In this document: positions 6,466-14,341 of the stretch, in pieces
How positions within the stretch are numbered: position 1 is the first letter of the stretch
Layout: every line of letters starts with the position of its first letter
Source: Cellvibrio zantedeschiae
Lineage (GTDB): Bacteria; Pseudomonadota; Gammaproteobacteria; Pseudomonadales; Cellvibrionaceae
Assembly: GCF_014652535.1 (NCBI RefSeq)
Contig: NZ_BMYZ01000002.1
Coordinates: forward strand, 496,001 to 560,000
Reading direction: 5' to 3'
DNA length: 64,000 nt
Program-made: the position numbers and the translations under genes
Notes under the pieces: model-generated
Database searches by the model: none
Seen by the model: only the letters and a program-made list of their open reading frames with translations
Told to the model about the DNA's origin: nothing

Positions 6466-6813
6466 CTATTGATTTCGTTTGGTAAAAATATCTACCAGCT
6501 TTTTAGAGCTGGACTTCTTTTCAACTTCATCCGGCTTTAAGTCAACGCCATGGATTCGAAAGAACCCAAGAGTGTCACGATCAATGTGTTCCACCAGGCG
6601 CTCATAGTGATGCCTTATTTCCTGGTGGTCATGGGTTTTACTGAATTTGAGTAGTGCAATTAAATCGCAAAAATCTTTGTGAACCAGAAATGTTTGCTTG
6701 CCATGCAATTGTGCGGTGATTGCAAGATTATTTATTCTTATTAACGTGCCAGTTCGAAATCGCAATTCTCCAAGCCTAAAAGAATAATCTGTCATCGCAT
6801 TCACCAATCGCAT
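6466..6813 (-). CDS. Hypothetical protein downstream of csrA
   Basis: 115 residues, no signal peptide or membrane segment. The ATG at 6813 directly follows the csrA stop codon, so the pair is translationally coupled; a second ATG at 6795 is possible. Contains two His-rich stretches (THDHQEIRHHYERLVEHIDRD) and a Lys/Ser-rich tail (KKSSSKK). No family recognised. Its tight link to csrA suggests a shared function, possibly as a partner or target of CsrA, but this is inference from gene order only. Confidence 0.6.
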   Translation of the reverse strand: MRLVNAMTDYSFRLGELRFRTGTLIRINNLAITAQLHGKQTFLVHKDFCDLIALLKFSKTHDHQEIRHHYERLVEHIDRDTLGFFRIHGVDLKPDEVEKKSSSKKLVDIFTKRNQ

Positions 6814-7050
6814 TTATTTTCTTCGGAAAGCGCTAGCAAATTTTTTCGCGGGCTGTCGATTTGGAGGTATGGAGGGGTGGTTACGTTCGGCCTGCTTGCG
6901 TAGGTAAATTTCTTCTCTGTCGATTGCCACGGTGGGATCTGCTTGAACGCCGATACGTACTTGATTTCCCTTAACGCCCAGTACGGTGATCACAATTTCG
7001 TGGTCGCCGACGATGAGGGATTCGCTAATGCGGCGAGTTAAAATCAGCAT
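6814..7050 (-). CDS. csrA: CsrA/RsmA-family RNA-binding regulator carried by the ICE
   Basis: 78 residues. Begins with the typical CsrA strand [16 protein letters not shown], then [21 protein letters not shown] and [11 protein letters not shown], covering the whole 60-residue fold, plus a basic tail of about 18 residues ([10 protein letters not shown]). CsrA dimers bind GGA motifs in RNA hairpins and usually repress translation. R44-equivalent in the VRIGV strand/loop and the N-terminal L4/R6 positions of the fold are present. The start ATG at 7050 has AAGGA just upstream, which itself fits the ANGGA core and could allow autoregulation. It lies between pilL and the orphan at 6466. Confidence 0.9.
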   Translation of the reverse strand: MLILTRRISESLIVGDHEIVITVLGVKGNQVRIGVQADPTVAIDREEIYLRKQAERNHPSIPPNRQPAKKFASAFRRK

Positions 7051-7063
7051 GATTATTCCTTTT

Positions 7064-7483
7064 TTAGTGTGTTAGTGAAGTTGTGGCAGAGGGCTTTACG
7101 GAAAACCAAATAGTACGGTGGAGATCATCTACTTCTAGCGTCCAAGCAGGACCAGCAATCGTCTCCAGGGCGTCTTTCAATCGAATCGGTCCCATATTAC
7201 GCACCACGGATGGCAGAGGCAGGGCAGTCAAAGCTTGGTCATCAACATGTTGTTCCCAGCGATATCCGGAACCGTTCAATGTTTCGGTGATCGCCTCACC
7301 CACTGTTCGTACATCGATTCCGAAGTTCATGGTGAGGATAGAAGTGAGCGGTTGTCGCTGATCGCCTTGCGGCTCCACTTTAGTGAGTGTGTAACGATCG
7401 GTTTTGACTTCCTCAGCTGCTTGGCTGCCGCAAGTTGTCATCATTAGCGCGAATCCAAAGCAGGCGATATTTCGTAGTTTCAT
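7064..7483 (-). CDS. pilL: PilL N-terminal-like protein, PFGI-1-class conjugative pilus
   Basis: 139 residues with a signal peptide (cleavage probably after SQA, residue ~22). The domain with [50 protein letters not shown] and [14 protein letters not shown] matches the PilL proteins that follow topB in PFGI-1/SPI-7 class ICEs (TIGR03748 type), a periplasmic or outer-membrane part of the type IV-like conjugative pilus. Start ATG at 7483 with GGAG upstream. Only this first pilus gene lies here; the following genes are csrA and traT instead of pilM-pilV, so the pilus cluster is interrupted or lies outside the window. Confidence 0.72.
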   Translation of the reverse strand: MKLRNIACFGFALMMTTCGSQAAEEVKTDRYTLTKVEPQGDQRQPLTSILTMNFGIDVRTVGEAITETLNGSGYRWEQHVDDQALTALPLPSVVRNMGPIRLKDALETIAGPAWTLEVDDLHRTIWFSVKPSATTSLTH

Positions 7484-7504
7484 AGTAACTCCAAGGTGGT
7501 TTGG

Positions 7505-9499
7505 TTAGTGGGGCCAAGCAAAGTGCTTACACGTAGGGAAGTTGCTGCAGCCAATAAAAGACTTTCCAGCGTTCTTGCCGCCTTCTTTGAATTTCTTCAT
7601 AGAAAGTGTTCCGGTGGTGCAGTCCGGGCATTTTTGTCCAGGCATCGATTTGGTTTGAGCCGTTGTCTCTGCTTTGGGCGTCAATGGCTTTTGTCCATTG
7701 CTAGAGGGCTTGGAAGGCTTACTCTTAGTTTGGGCTGTCGGGGAACAGGACAAATCGAACGCGCTGACTGTGTCCGGTAAGGCAGCTCCCCTAAAGGCTG
7801 CTAATTCCCTATCCAGCGCATTCCATGCAGCGGTAACTACCGCCAGATAGTCAGATTTGCGATGTGCAATTAAGTCAAAGGACTGCTCGATCCGGGCGGT
7901 GTATCCATAATCCAGGAAGGAGAAGTGACCATCGAGCGCCAAGACAGTTGCTGTGCCTCGTGTAGTAGGGTCGAGTCGCAAACTCTTTGCTCGTGTGATA
8001 TAGCCGACCGAGAGGATTCTTTCGATAGTGGATGCGTAGGTACTTGGTCGGCCAATTCCTAATTTATCCAGCTTTTCAACCAACGTTTTCTCGGTAAAAC
8101 GCTCTGGTGGTTTTGTAGTTTTTATCTGCAGGTCAACTTTCAAGGGCTGAAGCTGTTCGCCAATCTCAAGCCTTGGCAATTTGCTCTGCTCAGCAACTGG
8201 ATCAGCAGGTGAGTTGGTATTATCTAAAGCAGTGGCAGCTTCAATTACTTCCTTGTCGGTGCCAAACTTTTGCGCAGCAGCTCGCCATCCAGCTTCCTTG
8301 GCAGACCGAGCACGAGCTATAAATGCATCGCTGTGAGCATTCTCAAAGGTAACTACAGTCGCTAGGTCTAGCCCATCACTCAACTGCGATTCAAGAGTGA
8401 TCTGCCACACCAGGCGATAGACGGAAATTAGTAATGGATCCTCAACACCTGAGATAAGTGCGTCTTGTAAGTTGATATCCGTCGCCCTCAGGCATTCGTG
8501 GCCTTCTTGAGCGTTCGCTGATGCTTTGTAATCGCGTGGGCTTGCTGGTACCGGGAGATTCTGGATTTTGGCAAAAGCTCTAATATTAGTTACCGCTTCA
8601 GCTGACATCGTTGGACTGTCAGTACGGTGATAGGTGATCAGCCCTTGCTCGTATAATTTCTGCGCCGCGTCCATTGCTTGTTTGGTGGTGAGTTTCAATG
8701 CTGCCGCCATCAATCGTACGAAAGAGCTGGTTGTTAACGGCTTGGGTGGTAGCACGACCCTGGGTTTCGAGTCAGAGGAGATCACCTTGAGCGACTGGGT
8801 GCGATCAACAACTTCTTGGGCTGTTGCTCGCAAGGTAACTAGTTCACCGTCCTTAATCTCTGGCTTCCAGGTTGCGAAGAACGGTATCGCGGATTTTTCC
8901 AATGAGACAGTAATGCCATAGTGCTGAATAGCTACAAAGCTGGTTATTTCCTTCTCGCGTTCAACAACCAGCTTTACGGCGACCGATTGGACACGACCTG
9001 ATGTAAGGAATCCGGTGTTTCCGAGTGACTTAAACTTCTTGGTGAGTTCAGGGGATACTTGGTAGCCAACGTATCGATCAATAATTCGTCTTGCTTCCTG
9101 GGCACGGACAAGGGGCCAGTCAATACTACGTTTGTTTTTAATTGCCAGATTAAGGGCGGCCTTCGACACTTCTGTGTAGGTAATTCGTGCAATTTTAGAG
9201 GCAGATGCTTTACCAATTGTGTTAGCGACGTGAGCGGCGATGGCTTCGCCTTCTCGGTCTGGGTCTGTCGCAAGGTAAATTACATCGGCTTGTTTAGCGG
9301 CGGCAATGAGATCCCTCTCCACTTGATACTTACCTTCCATGACAACCCATTCAGGTTTGTGGTCTGGAGGTTCAACGCCCATCCGGTCGGTGGGCAGGTC
9401 TTTGAAATGGCCAATGGTGGGAATTATTTTAAATTCCGGGAAATATCCCCGGAATTTTTTTGCCTTGTTTGGTGATTCAACTACGAGGAGAACATTCAT
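7505..9499 (-). CDS. topB: DNA topoisomerase III, ICE type
   Basis: 664 residues, type IA topoisomerase. Toprim motifs: VVESPNKAKK at the N-terminus and ATDPDREGEA at 77-86. The active-site tyrosine is Tyr290 in ITYHRTDS. A second conserved block GIGRPSTYASTI follows, and a C-terminal zinc ribbon has the CPDC and CSNFPTC pairs. It relaxes and decatenates single-stranded DNA intermediates during transfer or plasmid-like replication. Start ATG at 9499, with GGGAG upstream. It directly follows ssb (21 bp gap), the usual pairing in PFGI-1-class elements. Confidence 0.95.
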   Translation of the reverse strand: MNVLLVVESPNKAKKFRGYFPEFKIIPTIGHFKDLPTDRMGVEPPDHKPEWVVMEGKYQVERDLIAAAKQADVIYLATDPDREGEAIAAHVANTIGKASASKIARITYTEVSKAALNLAIKNKRSIDWPLVRAQEARRIIDRYVGYQVSPELTKKFKSLGNTGFLTSGRVQSVAVKLVVEREKEITSFVAIQHYGITVSLEKSAIPFFATWKPEIKDGELVTLRATAQEVVDRTQSLKVISSDSKPRVVLPPKPLTTSSFVRLMAAALKLTTKQAMDAAQKLYEQGLITYHRTDSPTMSAEAVTNIRAFAKIQNLPVPASPRDYKASANAQEGHECLRATDINLQDALISGVEDPLLISVYRLVWQITLESQLSDGLDLATVVTFENAHSDAFIARARSAKEAGWRAAAQKFGTDKEVIEAATALDNTNSPADPVAEQSKLPRLEIGEQLQPLKVDLQIKTTKPPERFTEKTLVEKLDKLGIGRPSTYASTIERILSVGYITRAKSLRLDPTTRGTATVLALDGHFSFLDYGYTARIEQSFDLIAHRKSDYLAVVTAAWNALDRELAAFRGAALPDTVSAFDLSCSPTAQTKSKPSKPSSNGQKPLTPKAETTAQTKSMPGQKCPDCTTGTLSMKKFKEGGKNAGKSFIGCSNFPTCKHFAWPH

Positions 9500-9519
9500 G
9501 TTCAGCTCCCACTAATCCG

Positions 9520-9999
9520 TTAGTTTTGAAGTTGTTGGGAATCGAAAGGAATGCTGTCACTGCTATCGTTTTCGGTAATGAATTCGTGGTTACCAGCGTC
9601 TGGTTGGCGTGGTTTACGCTTCGAATAAACGACGTCGTCAACGCCTAATAAAACTAGTGCGATGTAGGTCGCATCGATGTGTAGTGCAGTCGCCGTTTGG
9701 CCCGCACGTTCGCCTTTCTGAATAATGTATTCCTGTTGGCTTTGCTCGCCGACGACGAGGACACGGCAACCCTTTACCAACAGCTTGTGATTTATTTCAG
9801 CAAGTCGTCCCCATTGACTCACAGTGGCCCAAAATCCGCCAACATCTTCGTAAGCGCCGCTCTTCTGTTTTTGAACGTCGAAGCGGACATCTAATTCGAG
9901 CACTGGGCGTTGCTCGGTTCCGTTGGCCGTTGGTACTGGAACATATCTCAGTACTGGATCTGCGCCCAGGTTTCCTTCGTCGATAAATATATTACGCAT
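9520..9999 (-). CDS. ssb: Single-stranded DNA-binding protein, ICE type
   Basis: 159 residues from the ATG at 9999. OB-fold SSB pattern: N-terminal RNIFIDEGNLGADPVLRYVP, LELDVRFDVQ, FWATVSQWGRLAEI, KGCRVLVVGEQSQQEY and a final ALHIDATYIALVL strand. The C-terminal tail is acidic (ENDSSDSIPFDSQQLQN) but lacks the classic DDDIPF tip at the very end; a SIPFDS variant is internal. I chose 9999 over 10011 because GGAGAG lies just before it. Transcribed towards topB. Confidence 0.88.
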   Translation of the reverse strand: MRNIFIDEGNLGADPVLRYVPVPTANGTEQRPVLELDVRFDVQKQKSGAYEDVGGFWATVSQWGRLAEINHKLLVKGCRVLVVGEQSQQEYIIQKGERAGQTATALHIDATYIALVLLGVDDVVYSKRKPRQPDAGNHEFITENDSSDSIPFDSQQLQN

Positions 10000-10086
10000 T
10001 GCACTCTCCATTGATAAATTGGGAATGCTATGGTTGTTTACAGCACTAAATTTCTCTAGCGTTTAATTGCTGAATGTTTGTGCATA

Positions 10087-10335
10087 TTAGAGCTCATCAA
10101 TATCGCTCACGTTTCCAACGTCGTTGTGTTCCAGGATCGCGGGAATTATTTCCACATCACTTTTACTGATTGCTTGCTCGACTAACTCCAAACGGCGTAT
10201 TTCATTGTCCAAGGAAACAGCCGTGACACTCCATGGCTTCTCCCCGAGTTCTGCGAATAAGTCCATCACTCTCGTTTGTTCTTCTATAAATCTACTTTCA
10301 TCAACAATGCTATAAACGACTGTCATGTGTTTCAT
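10087..10335 (-). CDS. Small acidic hypothetical protein
   Basis: 82 residues from the ATG at 10335; the longer frame would include the upstream terminator. Sequence starts MKHMTVVYSIVDESRF and ends in an acidic DVGNVSDIDEL. No known domain recognised. It follows an intrinsic terminator (10348-10373), so its expression depends either on readthrough or on a promoter I could not locate in the short gap. It precedes ssb by 87 bp. Confidence 0.55.
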   Translation of the reverse strand: MKHMTVVYSIVDESRFIEEQTRVMDLFAELGEKPWSVTAVSLDNEIRRLELVEQAISKSDVEIIPAILEHNDVGNVSDIDEL

Positions 10336-10347
10336 GGGTGGCACCTG

Positions 10348-10373
10348 AAAAAAAGGCGCTCCGAAGAGCGCCT
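10348..10373 (-). terminator. Intrinsic terminator after the DnaT-like gene
   Basis: Perfect 8-bp stem (AGGCGCTC / GAGCGCCT, loop of 4) at 10354-10373, followed on the minus strand by a run of seven T (10348-10354). It separates the DnaT-like gene from the small gene and ssb. Confidence 0.85.
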
Positions 10374-10480
10374 GCAAGGTATTTTGACTTGACGTTGATT
10401 GATTTCTCTTAACCAACACTATCAGTCTAATGATCTGTTTGATGCGTAACGAGGCGAAAACTAAAATAACAATGTGCAGA

Positions 10481-11311
10481 TTAATTTCGCAGGACAACAC
10501 CGTCGGCCCAACTGCGGTCAATTAGGTCTTCCAGCAACGTTCTATCGCGCGTTCGCGTAACCGTGATTCCACCTTGCGACTTTAATCGTGGTTTAGGAGT
10601 ACGATTGTTTCGGTTCGATCCTTCATCGATATTTAGTTTCCTCGCCCAAAGAAATTTAATGTATTGTAAAAATTTTGTATTCCAAGATTGGCTAGTGCGT
10701 CCGGTATCTGACCAATAGATTATGAAATCAACTATTCGGCTATTCGCAAATTCGAGATCAATGTTGGCGGCTCGTAGCACATCTATCACAGCATCACTTG
10801 GCTTCCAATCAGATGGAATTTTTGTAGAAATATTTGTGGTCTCAAGCGCCGCTTTGTATCTTCGCCATTGATTCTTTACATGTATTGTAAATTTGCTGTT
10901 CCACGTATTACTAAGCTCGCCTCGTTCGTTCCAGTAAATAACAAATTCAGGAATTGAATCCTCAATAAATTCAGAGCTAATTTTAAGAGTGATCGTCAGC
11001 GCTTGAAATGCTGATTCGCTCGGTCTCCAACCTCGATCCATTGATAGCAGAGCAGTTGTTGGAGGTGGTGCGATTGTTTCGGTCTTCCCATCGTCGCAGG
11101 CTACTAGTTTCGCTCGCCAACGTTGTAGAATAAATTTAATAAATTGAGCTCTTAACGATAGGGAGCTAGTGGGCGACAGCTTGATCTGATTTTGAAAGGC
11201 GGCGATACAACCCTGAACGAAATCAGTAGGGATATTGTGCAGCGCTACTTGCTCAATTAGAGCCTCGTCAGGCATCCAGTTTTCACTTAATTCATTTTTT
11301 GCGAGATTCAT
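10481..11311 (-). CDS. Protein with three tandem DnaT-like ssDNA-binding domains
   Basis: 276 residues. Three repeats of about 58 residues each fit the DnaT C-terminal DNA-binding domain: residues 11-67 (degenerate), 94-152 (WRPS..., FVIYWNERGELSNTWNSKF) and 168-225 (WKPS..., FIIYWSDTGRTSQSWNTKF). The pattern W-x-P near the start, F-I/V-x-YW in the middle and W-N-x-K-F near the end is that of E. coli DnaT. A basic tail (about 231-256) follows. DnaT helps load DnaB during primosome assembly on single-stranded DNA. It overlaps the preceding small membrane gene by 20 nt. Its gene neighbours (ssb, topB, ParB) support a replication-priming job for the ICE. Confidence 0.75.
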   Translation of the reverse strand: MNLAKNELSENWMPDEALIEQVALHNIPTDFVQGCIAAFQNQIKLSPTSSLSLRAQFIKFILQRWRAKLVACDDGKTETIAPPPTTALLSMDRGWRPSESAFQALTITLKISSEFIEDSIPEFVIYWNERGELSNTWNSKFTIHVKNQWRRYKAALETTNISTKIPSDWKPSDAVIDVLRAANIDLEFANSRIVDFIIYWSDTGRTSQSWNTKFLQYIKFLWARKLNIDEGSNRNNRTPKPRLKSQGGITVTRTRDRTLLEDLIDRSWADGVVLRN

Positions 11312-11549
11312 AATCTAAAGAGATCCTGCTTATTTTTCTAGCGATAAAGATGATAAGTGGTTGCATGACTGCCAACATTCCAATTGCGTAGACGGAGTTA
11401 GAAAATTTATCGAAATCGCGCTGGAGTGCATTTGAAATTTCTTCAAATGTAAAAGCATTGTGCGTGCCGCCATACCATAAAATTGCTGCGACCCCGCCTA
11501 CAATTATCGTGAATCCTACTAATAGCCCATTCCAAAATTTATTGTTCAT
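11292..11549 (-). CDS. Small two-helix membrane protein
   Basis: 85 residues with two predicted membrane helices (about 7-27 and 52-71) joined by an amphipathic loop, and a basic C-terminus (ARKISRISLDYESRKK). Start ATG at 11549, with GGAG 8 nt upstream. Its 3' end overlaps the DnaT-like gene. No family recognised. Confidence 0.6.
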   Translation of the reverse strand: MNNKFWNGLLVGFTIIVGGVAAILWYGGTHNAFTFEEISNALQRDFDKFSNSVYAIGMLAVMQPLIIFIARKISRISLDYESRKK

Positions 11550-11572
11550 CGTGTGAGCTCCGACGCGTGTTG

Positions 11573-12115
11573 TTAGTATTCGTCTTTAGGCAAGCCAACT
11601 AGCTTCTCTGATATTGCATCAAACATATCAAGGTTGTGATAGGAAATTACCAGCTTGCCCGCTTTCTCATTTTTTGAATCTGCAATTATTTGGATATCAA
11701 AACCGGTTTGTTCTGAGTAGCTATTTGATAGTCGCTCCAAGTCTCGTATAAATTTTCCGTTATGATTGCCGGAGATCCTCTTCCTTAGGCTCACTACGCT
11801 TAGCCTTTTAGCAATTGCTTCCCTGGCGAAAAATTCTTGCTTCGCCAAGTCACTACTTGCGAGAACCTTGGCTTGGGAAAACGAAATTTTTCCCTGCTGG
11901 AAGAAACTAAATACTTCAGGTGTTAGTTTGGTATAAACCCTTCGATAGTGGCGTAGTTCGTAGTCCGCTATTCCGGCGTGCTTTTGAATGGCGCTGGCTT
12001 TCACGCCGCGCTCATCCAGGTCAGCAATCAACTTTGACTTAGTGGCGTGATCGCTCGCAGTTTTCAGCTCCGCTAAAAGTTCTAACGCTCTGGCTGTCAG
12101 GATTGCTTGTTTCAT
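11573..12115 (-). CDS. ParB/KorB-like DNA-binding regulator
   Basis: 180 residues, wholly helical. The central part has a pattern typical of the ParB/KorB helix-turn-helix region: SAIQKHAGIADYELRHYRRV, then LTPEVFSFFQQGKISFSQAKVLASSDLAKQEF, the latter resembling the ParB segment in which a run of helices follows the helix-turn-helix. The N-terminal nuclease/CTPase box of true ParB is absent, so this would be a DNA-binding-only relative. It may be the regulator that binds the palindromes at 13606-13623 and 15443-15458, but nothing in the sequence proves that. Confidence 0.6.
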   Translation of the reverse strand: MKQAILTARALELLAELKTASDHATKSKLIADLDERGVKASAIQKHAGIADYELRHYRRVYTKLTPEVFSFFQQGKISFSQAKVLASSDLAKQEFFAREAIAKRLSVVSLRKRISGNHNGKFIRDLERLSNSYSEQTGFDIQIIADSKNEKAGKLVISYHNLDMFDAISEKLVGLPKDEY

Positions 12116-12141
12116 GGAGACGCCCGAACCTAAGGAAATAT

Positions 12142-12795
12142 TTATCTGGTCTGTAGTCTCACCGTGGAACTACCATTCCCTTGTGATCTTGAAAGGTTGG
12201 GATTAAAAGGCGGTCTCGGTGCATTGCCATAAATTTCAGTGAATGGTATTACCCAGCCATTGAGTGGTTTGGCGCCTTTAAACTTGGTTTCAACCCAATA
12301 CGTATGCGATGAATTTCCATCGGCATTTGTGGTATGAATTTTAAGCTTGCGAAACTCGTTAGAGAGTTGTTCATGGAGGTCTTGGTCGATACCTTTCTCA
12401 ATTAAATACTGTTTAAAAATCGCTGGTTTCAAGAGAAATAGGCCTTCTTTTACTGAGTGAACCGCTGTGTAAGATCCGTTGATAGCGATCTCGCGTTTTA
12501 CGAGTCCAATACGAAGCCATCTGAGGAAATCAGAAGCATCCAGCGGAGCGTTAGATCTCCTAGAGCCCCCTCGTGCAGTGTGAGTTTGATCGAGATATTG
12601 GTGATCGTTGTATCCGGAGCCTGCGCTACTCAAAGCTGCTAAAGCAACGCAACCGCATTTACCGCTTACCCAAGCCACGTCGCAACCGAAATCGTTGGGA
12701 GCGTATTGAATCTCCTGGATGATATGTCCGGTCGATCCTACGGCTCCGCCGATGATTGGATGAAAATTTACAATGTCACCTGTATTTAGTTTCAT
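12142..12795 (-). CDS. Isolated TraI_2_C (MobH C-terminal) domain protein
   Basis: 217 residues in two parts. Residues ~1-65 (TGDIVNFHPIIGG, NDFGCDVAWVSGKCGCVALAAL) look like a small beta-barrel (SH3/KOW-like). Residues ~90-190 match the C-terminal domain of MobH/TraI_2-type ICE relaxases: DFLRWLRIGLVKREIAING, EGLFLLKPAIFKQYL, a FRKLKIHTTNADGNSSHTYWV strand and NGWVIPF. In those relaxases the domain is at the end of a long protein; here it stands alone next to replication genes. It could help process the nick at the transfer origin or act as a DNA-binding adaptor. Start ATG at 12795; it begins right after the membrane protein gene at 12798. Confidence 0.65.
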   Translation of the reverse strand: MKLNTGDIVNFHPIIGGAVGSTGHIIQEIQYAPNDFGCDVAWVSGKCGCVALAALSSAGSGYNDHQYLDQTHTARGGSRRSNAPLDASDFLRWLRIGLVKREIAINGSYTAVHSVKEGLFLLKPAIFKQYLIEKGIDQDLHEQLSNEFRKLKIHTTNADGNSSHTYWVETKFKGAKPLNGWVIPFTEIYGNAPRPPFNPNLSRSQGNGSSTVRLQTR

Positions 12796-12797
12796 GT

Positions 12798-13562
12798 TTA
12801 ATTTGCGTCCTTTTCTTCCGAATCGGCTGCGTCTATCGCATCGTCAGTAGCAGTCATTTGATTGAATGCTCGCTTCATCATTTGCGCCCAATCGCTATTC
12901 TTTATGACCCCATCAGAATCTGGATCAAGTGATGAGATGAGTTTTAACTGAGTGTTTTCCAAGTGGTAGTTCTTTGCAATTAATGAGGGAATTGTTATGA
13001 GGAGAGAGCGTGCCCGTTGCAAAAATTCCTTGAGGCCTTTCTCATCGAATTTTTCAATTATCGCGTCGGCGAACATTTGATTGACCAGAGTTTCAAACGC
13101 ATCCGCCTTTCTTCTTCGTTGAGCGTCAAAGTCGTCTGCCATCGGTGAGGTATCGAATAGCTTCGACTTTCGGTCCAAAAAGGGAAGTTGATTTTGTGCG
13201 TAGTGAATCATTGAATAATATTCGGAGCGAGTAATGATGCTACGACCAACAGCGTGAACAGAATCTATGTAGGATTTGATGCGCTGGTTGCTTTTATGGC
13301 TTTGTAGCGCGGTATACGCATCTGCTGATATTTCGAAGTCGTCAGTCATCCGATTGATGCATGAATATCCGGATATTAGGGAGGCGACAAAAAGTCCAAA
13401 GCTGAGCAATTCTAATACTGCGCCTGGAGCTGAAGAAAACCAAATTAGGGAAGCGACTAAGACAAGCACTGAAGCAATAAGTCCAGCCGTTAACCAACGC
13501 CCGCGGTTTTGAATTTGGGATTCTGTGAGTGGTATTAATTTATCAAAATCTTTAATGCGCAT
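12798..13562 (-). CDS. Membrane protein with an EF-hand-like loop
   Basis: 254 residues from the ATG at 13562 (GGTGA ribosome binding site); a GTG at 13571 would add three residues. Two membrane helices close together (about 25-45 and 50-68) are followed by a cytoplasmic or periplasmic domain of about 180 residues with no family I know. Near the C-terminus, DPDSDGVIKNSD fits the calcium-binding EF-hand loop (D at 1, 3, 5 and 12, G at 6, I at 8). Located between the TraI_2_C protein and a palindromic operator (13606-13623). Confidence 0.6.
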   Translation of the reverse strand: MRIKDFDKLIPLTESQIQNRGRWLTAGLIASVLVLVASLIWFSSAPGAVLELLSFGLFVASLISGYSCINRMTDDFEISADAYTALQSHKSNQRIKSYIDSVHAVGRSIITRSEYYSMIHYAQNQLPFLDRKSKLFDTSPMADDFDAQRRRKADAFETLVNQMFADAIIEKFDEKGLKEFLQRARSLLITIPSLIAKNYHLENTQLKLISSLDPDSDGVIKNSDWAQMMKRAFNQMTATDDAIDAADSEEKDAN

Positions 13563-13605
13563 TTCAATCACCAGAGTGGAGGGGTTCCGCCATTAGATTC
13601 AATTT

Positions 13606-13623
13606 CCGTGTCACGTGACACGG
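13606..13623. promoter_or_regulatory. 18-bp palindrome, putative operator copy 1
   Basis: CCGTGTCACGTGACACGG, a perfect palindrome 43 bp upstream of the membrane protein start at 13562 and just after the stop of the gene at 13625. The 16-bp core recurs at 15443-15458, at a similar distance upstream of another start codon. This is the pattern expected for operators of one ICE regulator. Confidence 0.6.
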
Positions 13624-13624
13624 T

Positions 13625-14341
13625 TTAATTGATTTCACTTGCGTCAGATTGTGCGGAAGTTTCGCCGTAGATGCCCGCAAGTATTTGCGCGAGTTCACCG
13701 GTCGAGTCGATATCGTTAACAAGCTTCCGGCTTAGGTTGACTGTTTGCTTGTCAAACAGATGCGGTGGTAAACCGTCAGCTTCAACTCGTACGCGATGCA
13801 GGTCCATGGCAACTTTTCGGTAAGCCTTCATTGTGTAATTGAGCGTATTTCTAACGGTCTCGTAAGCGGCAAGCACCTTGTAGTAGCCCGGCGCTTGCTT
13901 GGCTAAAAATTCCTGAACCATCGGGAACGTTTTATGATCAGCATCGAAGGGGTGTACTCGTCCGGTTTTAGAAAGCCCGTACGTATCAGCAAATGGTTTC
14001 TTAGCTCTCCACTCCAAAACGCAGGAAGACTTCAAACCTTCATGGGCTAAGTGATCGAATGCTTCGCGCCCTGTGTAATCCACCGTGAGCTTCTCACGGC
14101 GCTCAGTCGTCGCAAGGTACATGTCAACACATTCGCATCTGGCGATCTTTGCGCTTTGACGCTGGCTGGCAACCAGTGCCTCCATTGCGTCGTTCAACGC
14201 AATGATTTTGCGCTGAACTATGCGAATACTCTTTTCAGCATCCGCAACTCCCTTATCCCTTAAAAGGCCTTTTAAAGAATGGGCCGCAAAACTCGGATTC
14301 GCATCATCTGAATCTAACCAGATTCGATTACTTACGCGCAT
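13625..14341 (-). CDS. ICE protein in the DUF3158 position
   Basis: 238 residues, mostly helical, no signal peptide or membrane helix. In PFGI-1-class elements the gene after the TIGR03761 protein encodes DUF3158; I see a similar position and a helical make-up here, but the sequence similarity I can judge by eye is weak, so the family name is not certain. Its ATG overlaps the stop of the preceding gene by one base (TAATG), so the two are translationally coupled. Confidence 0.55.
   Translation of the reverse strand: MRVSNRIWLDSDDANPSFAAHSLKGLLRDKGVADAEKSIRIVQRKIIALNDAMEALVASQRQSAKIARCECVDMYLATTERREKLTVDYTGREAFDHLAHEGLKSSCVLEWRAKKPFADTYGLSKTGRVHPFDADHKTFPMVQEFLAKQAPGYYKVLAAYETVRNTLNYTMKAYRKVAMDLHRVRVEADGLPPHLFDKQTVNLSRKLVNDIDSTGELAQILAGIYGETSAQSDASEIN

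Noticed and set aside
10336-10521. Extended start for the small gene at 10087-10335
   Set aside because: It would translate through the perfect intrinsic terminator at 10348-10373.
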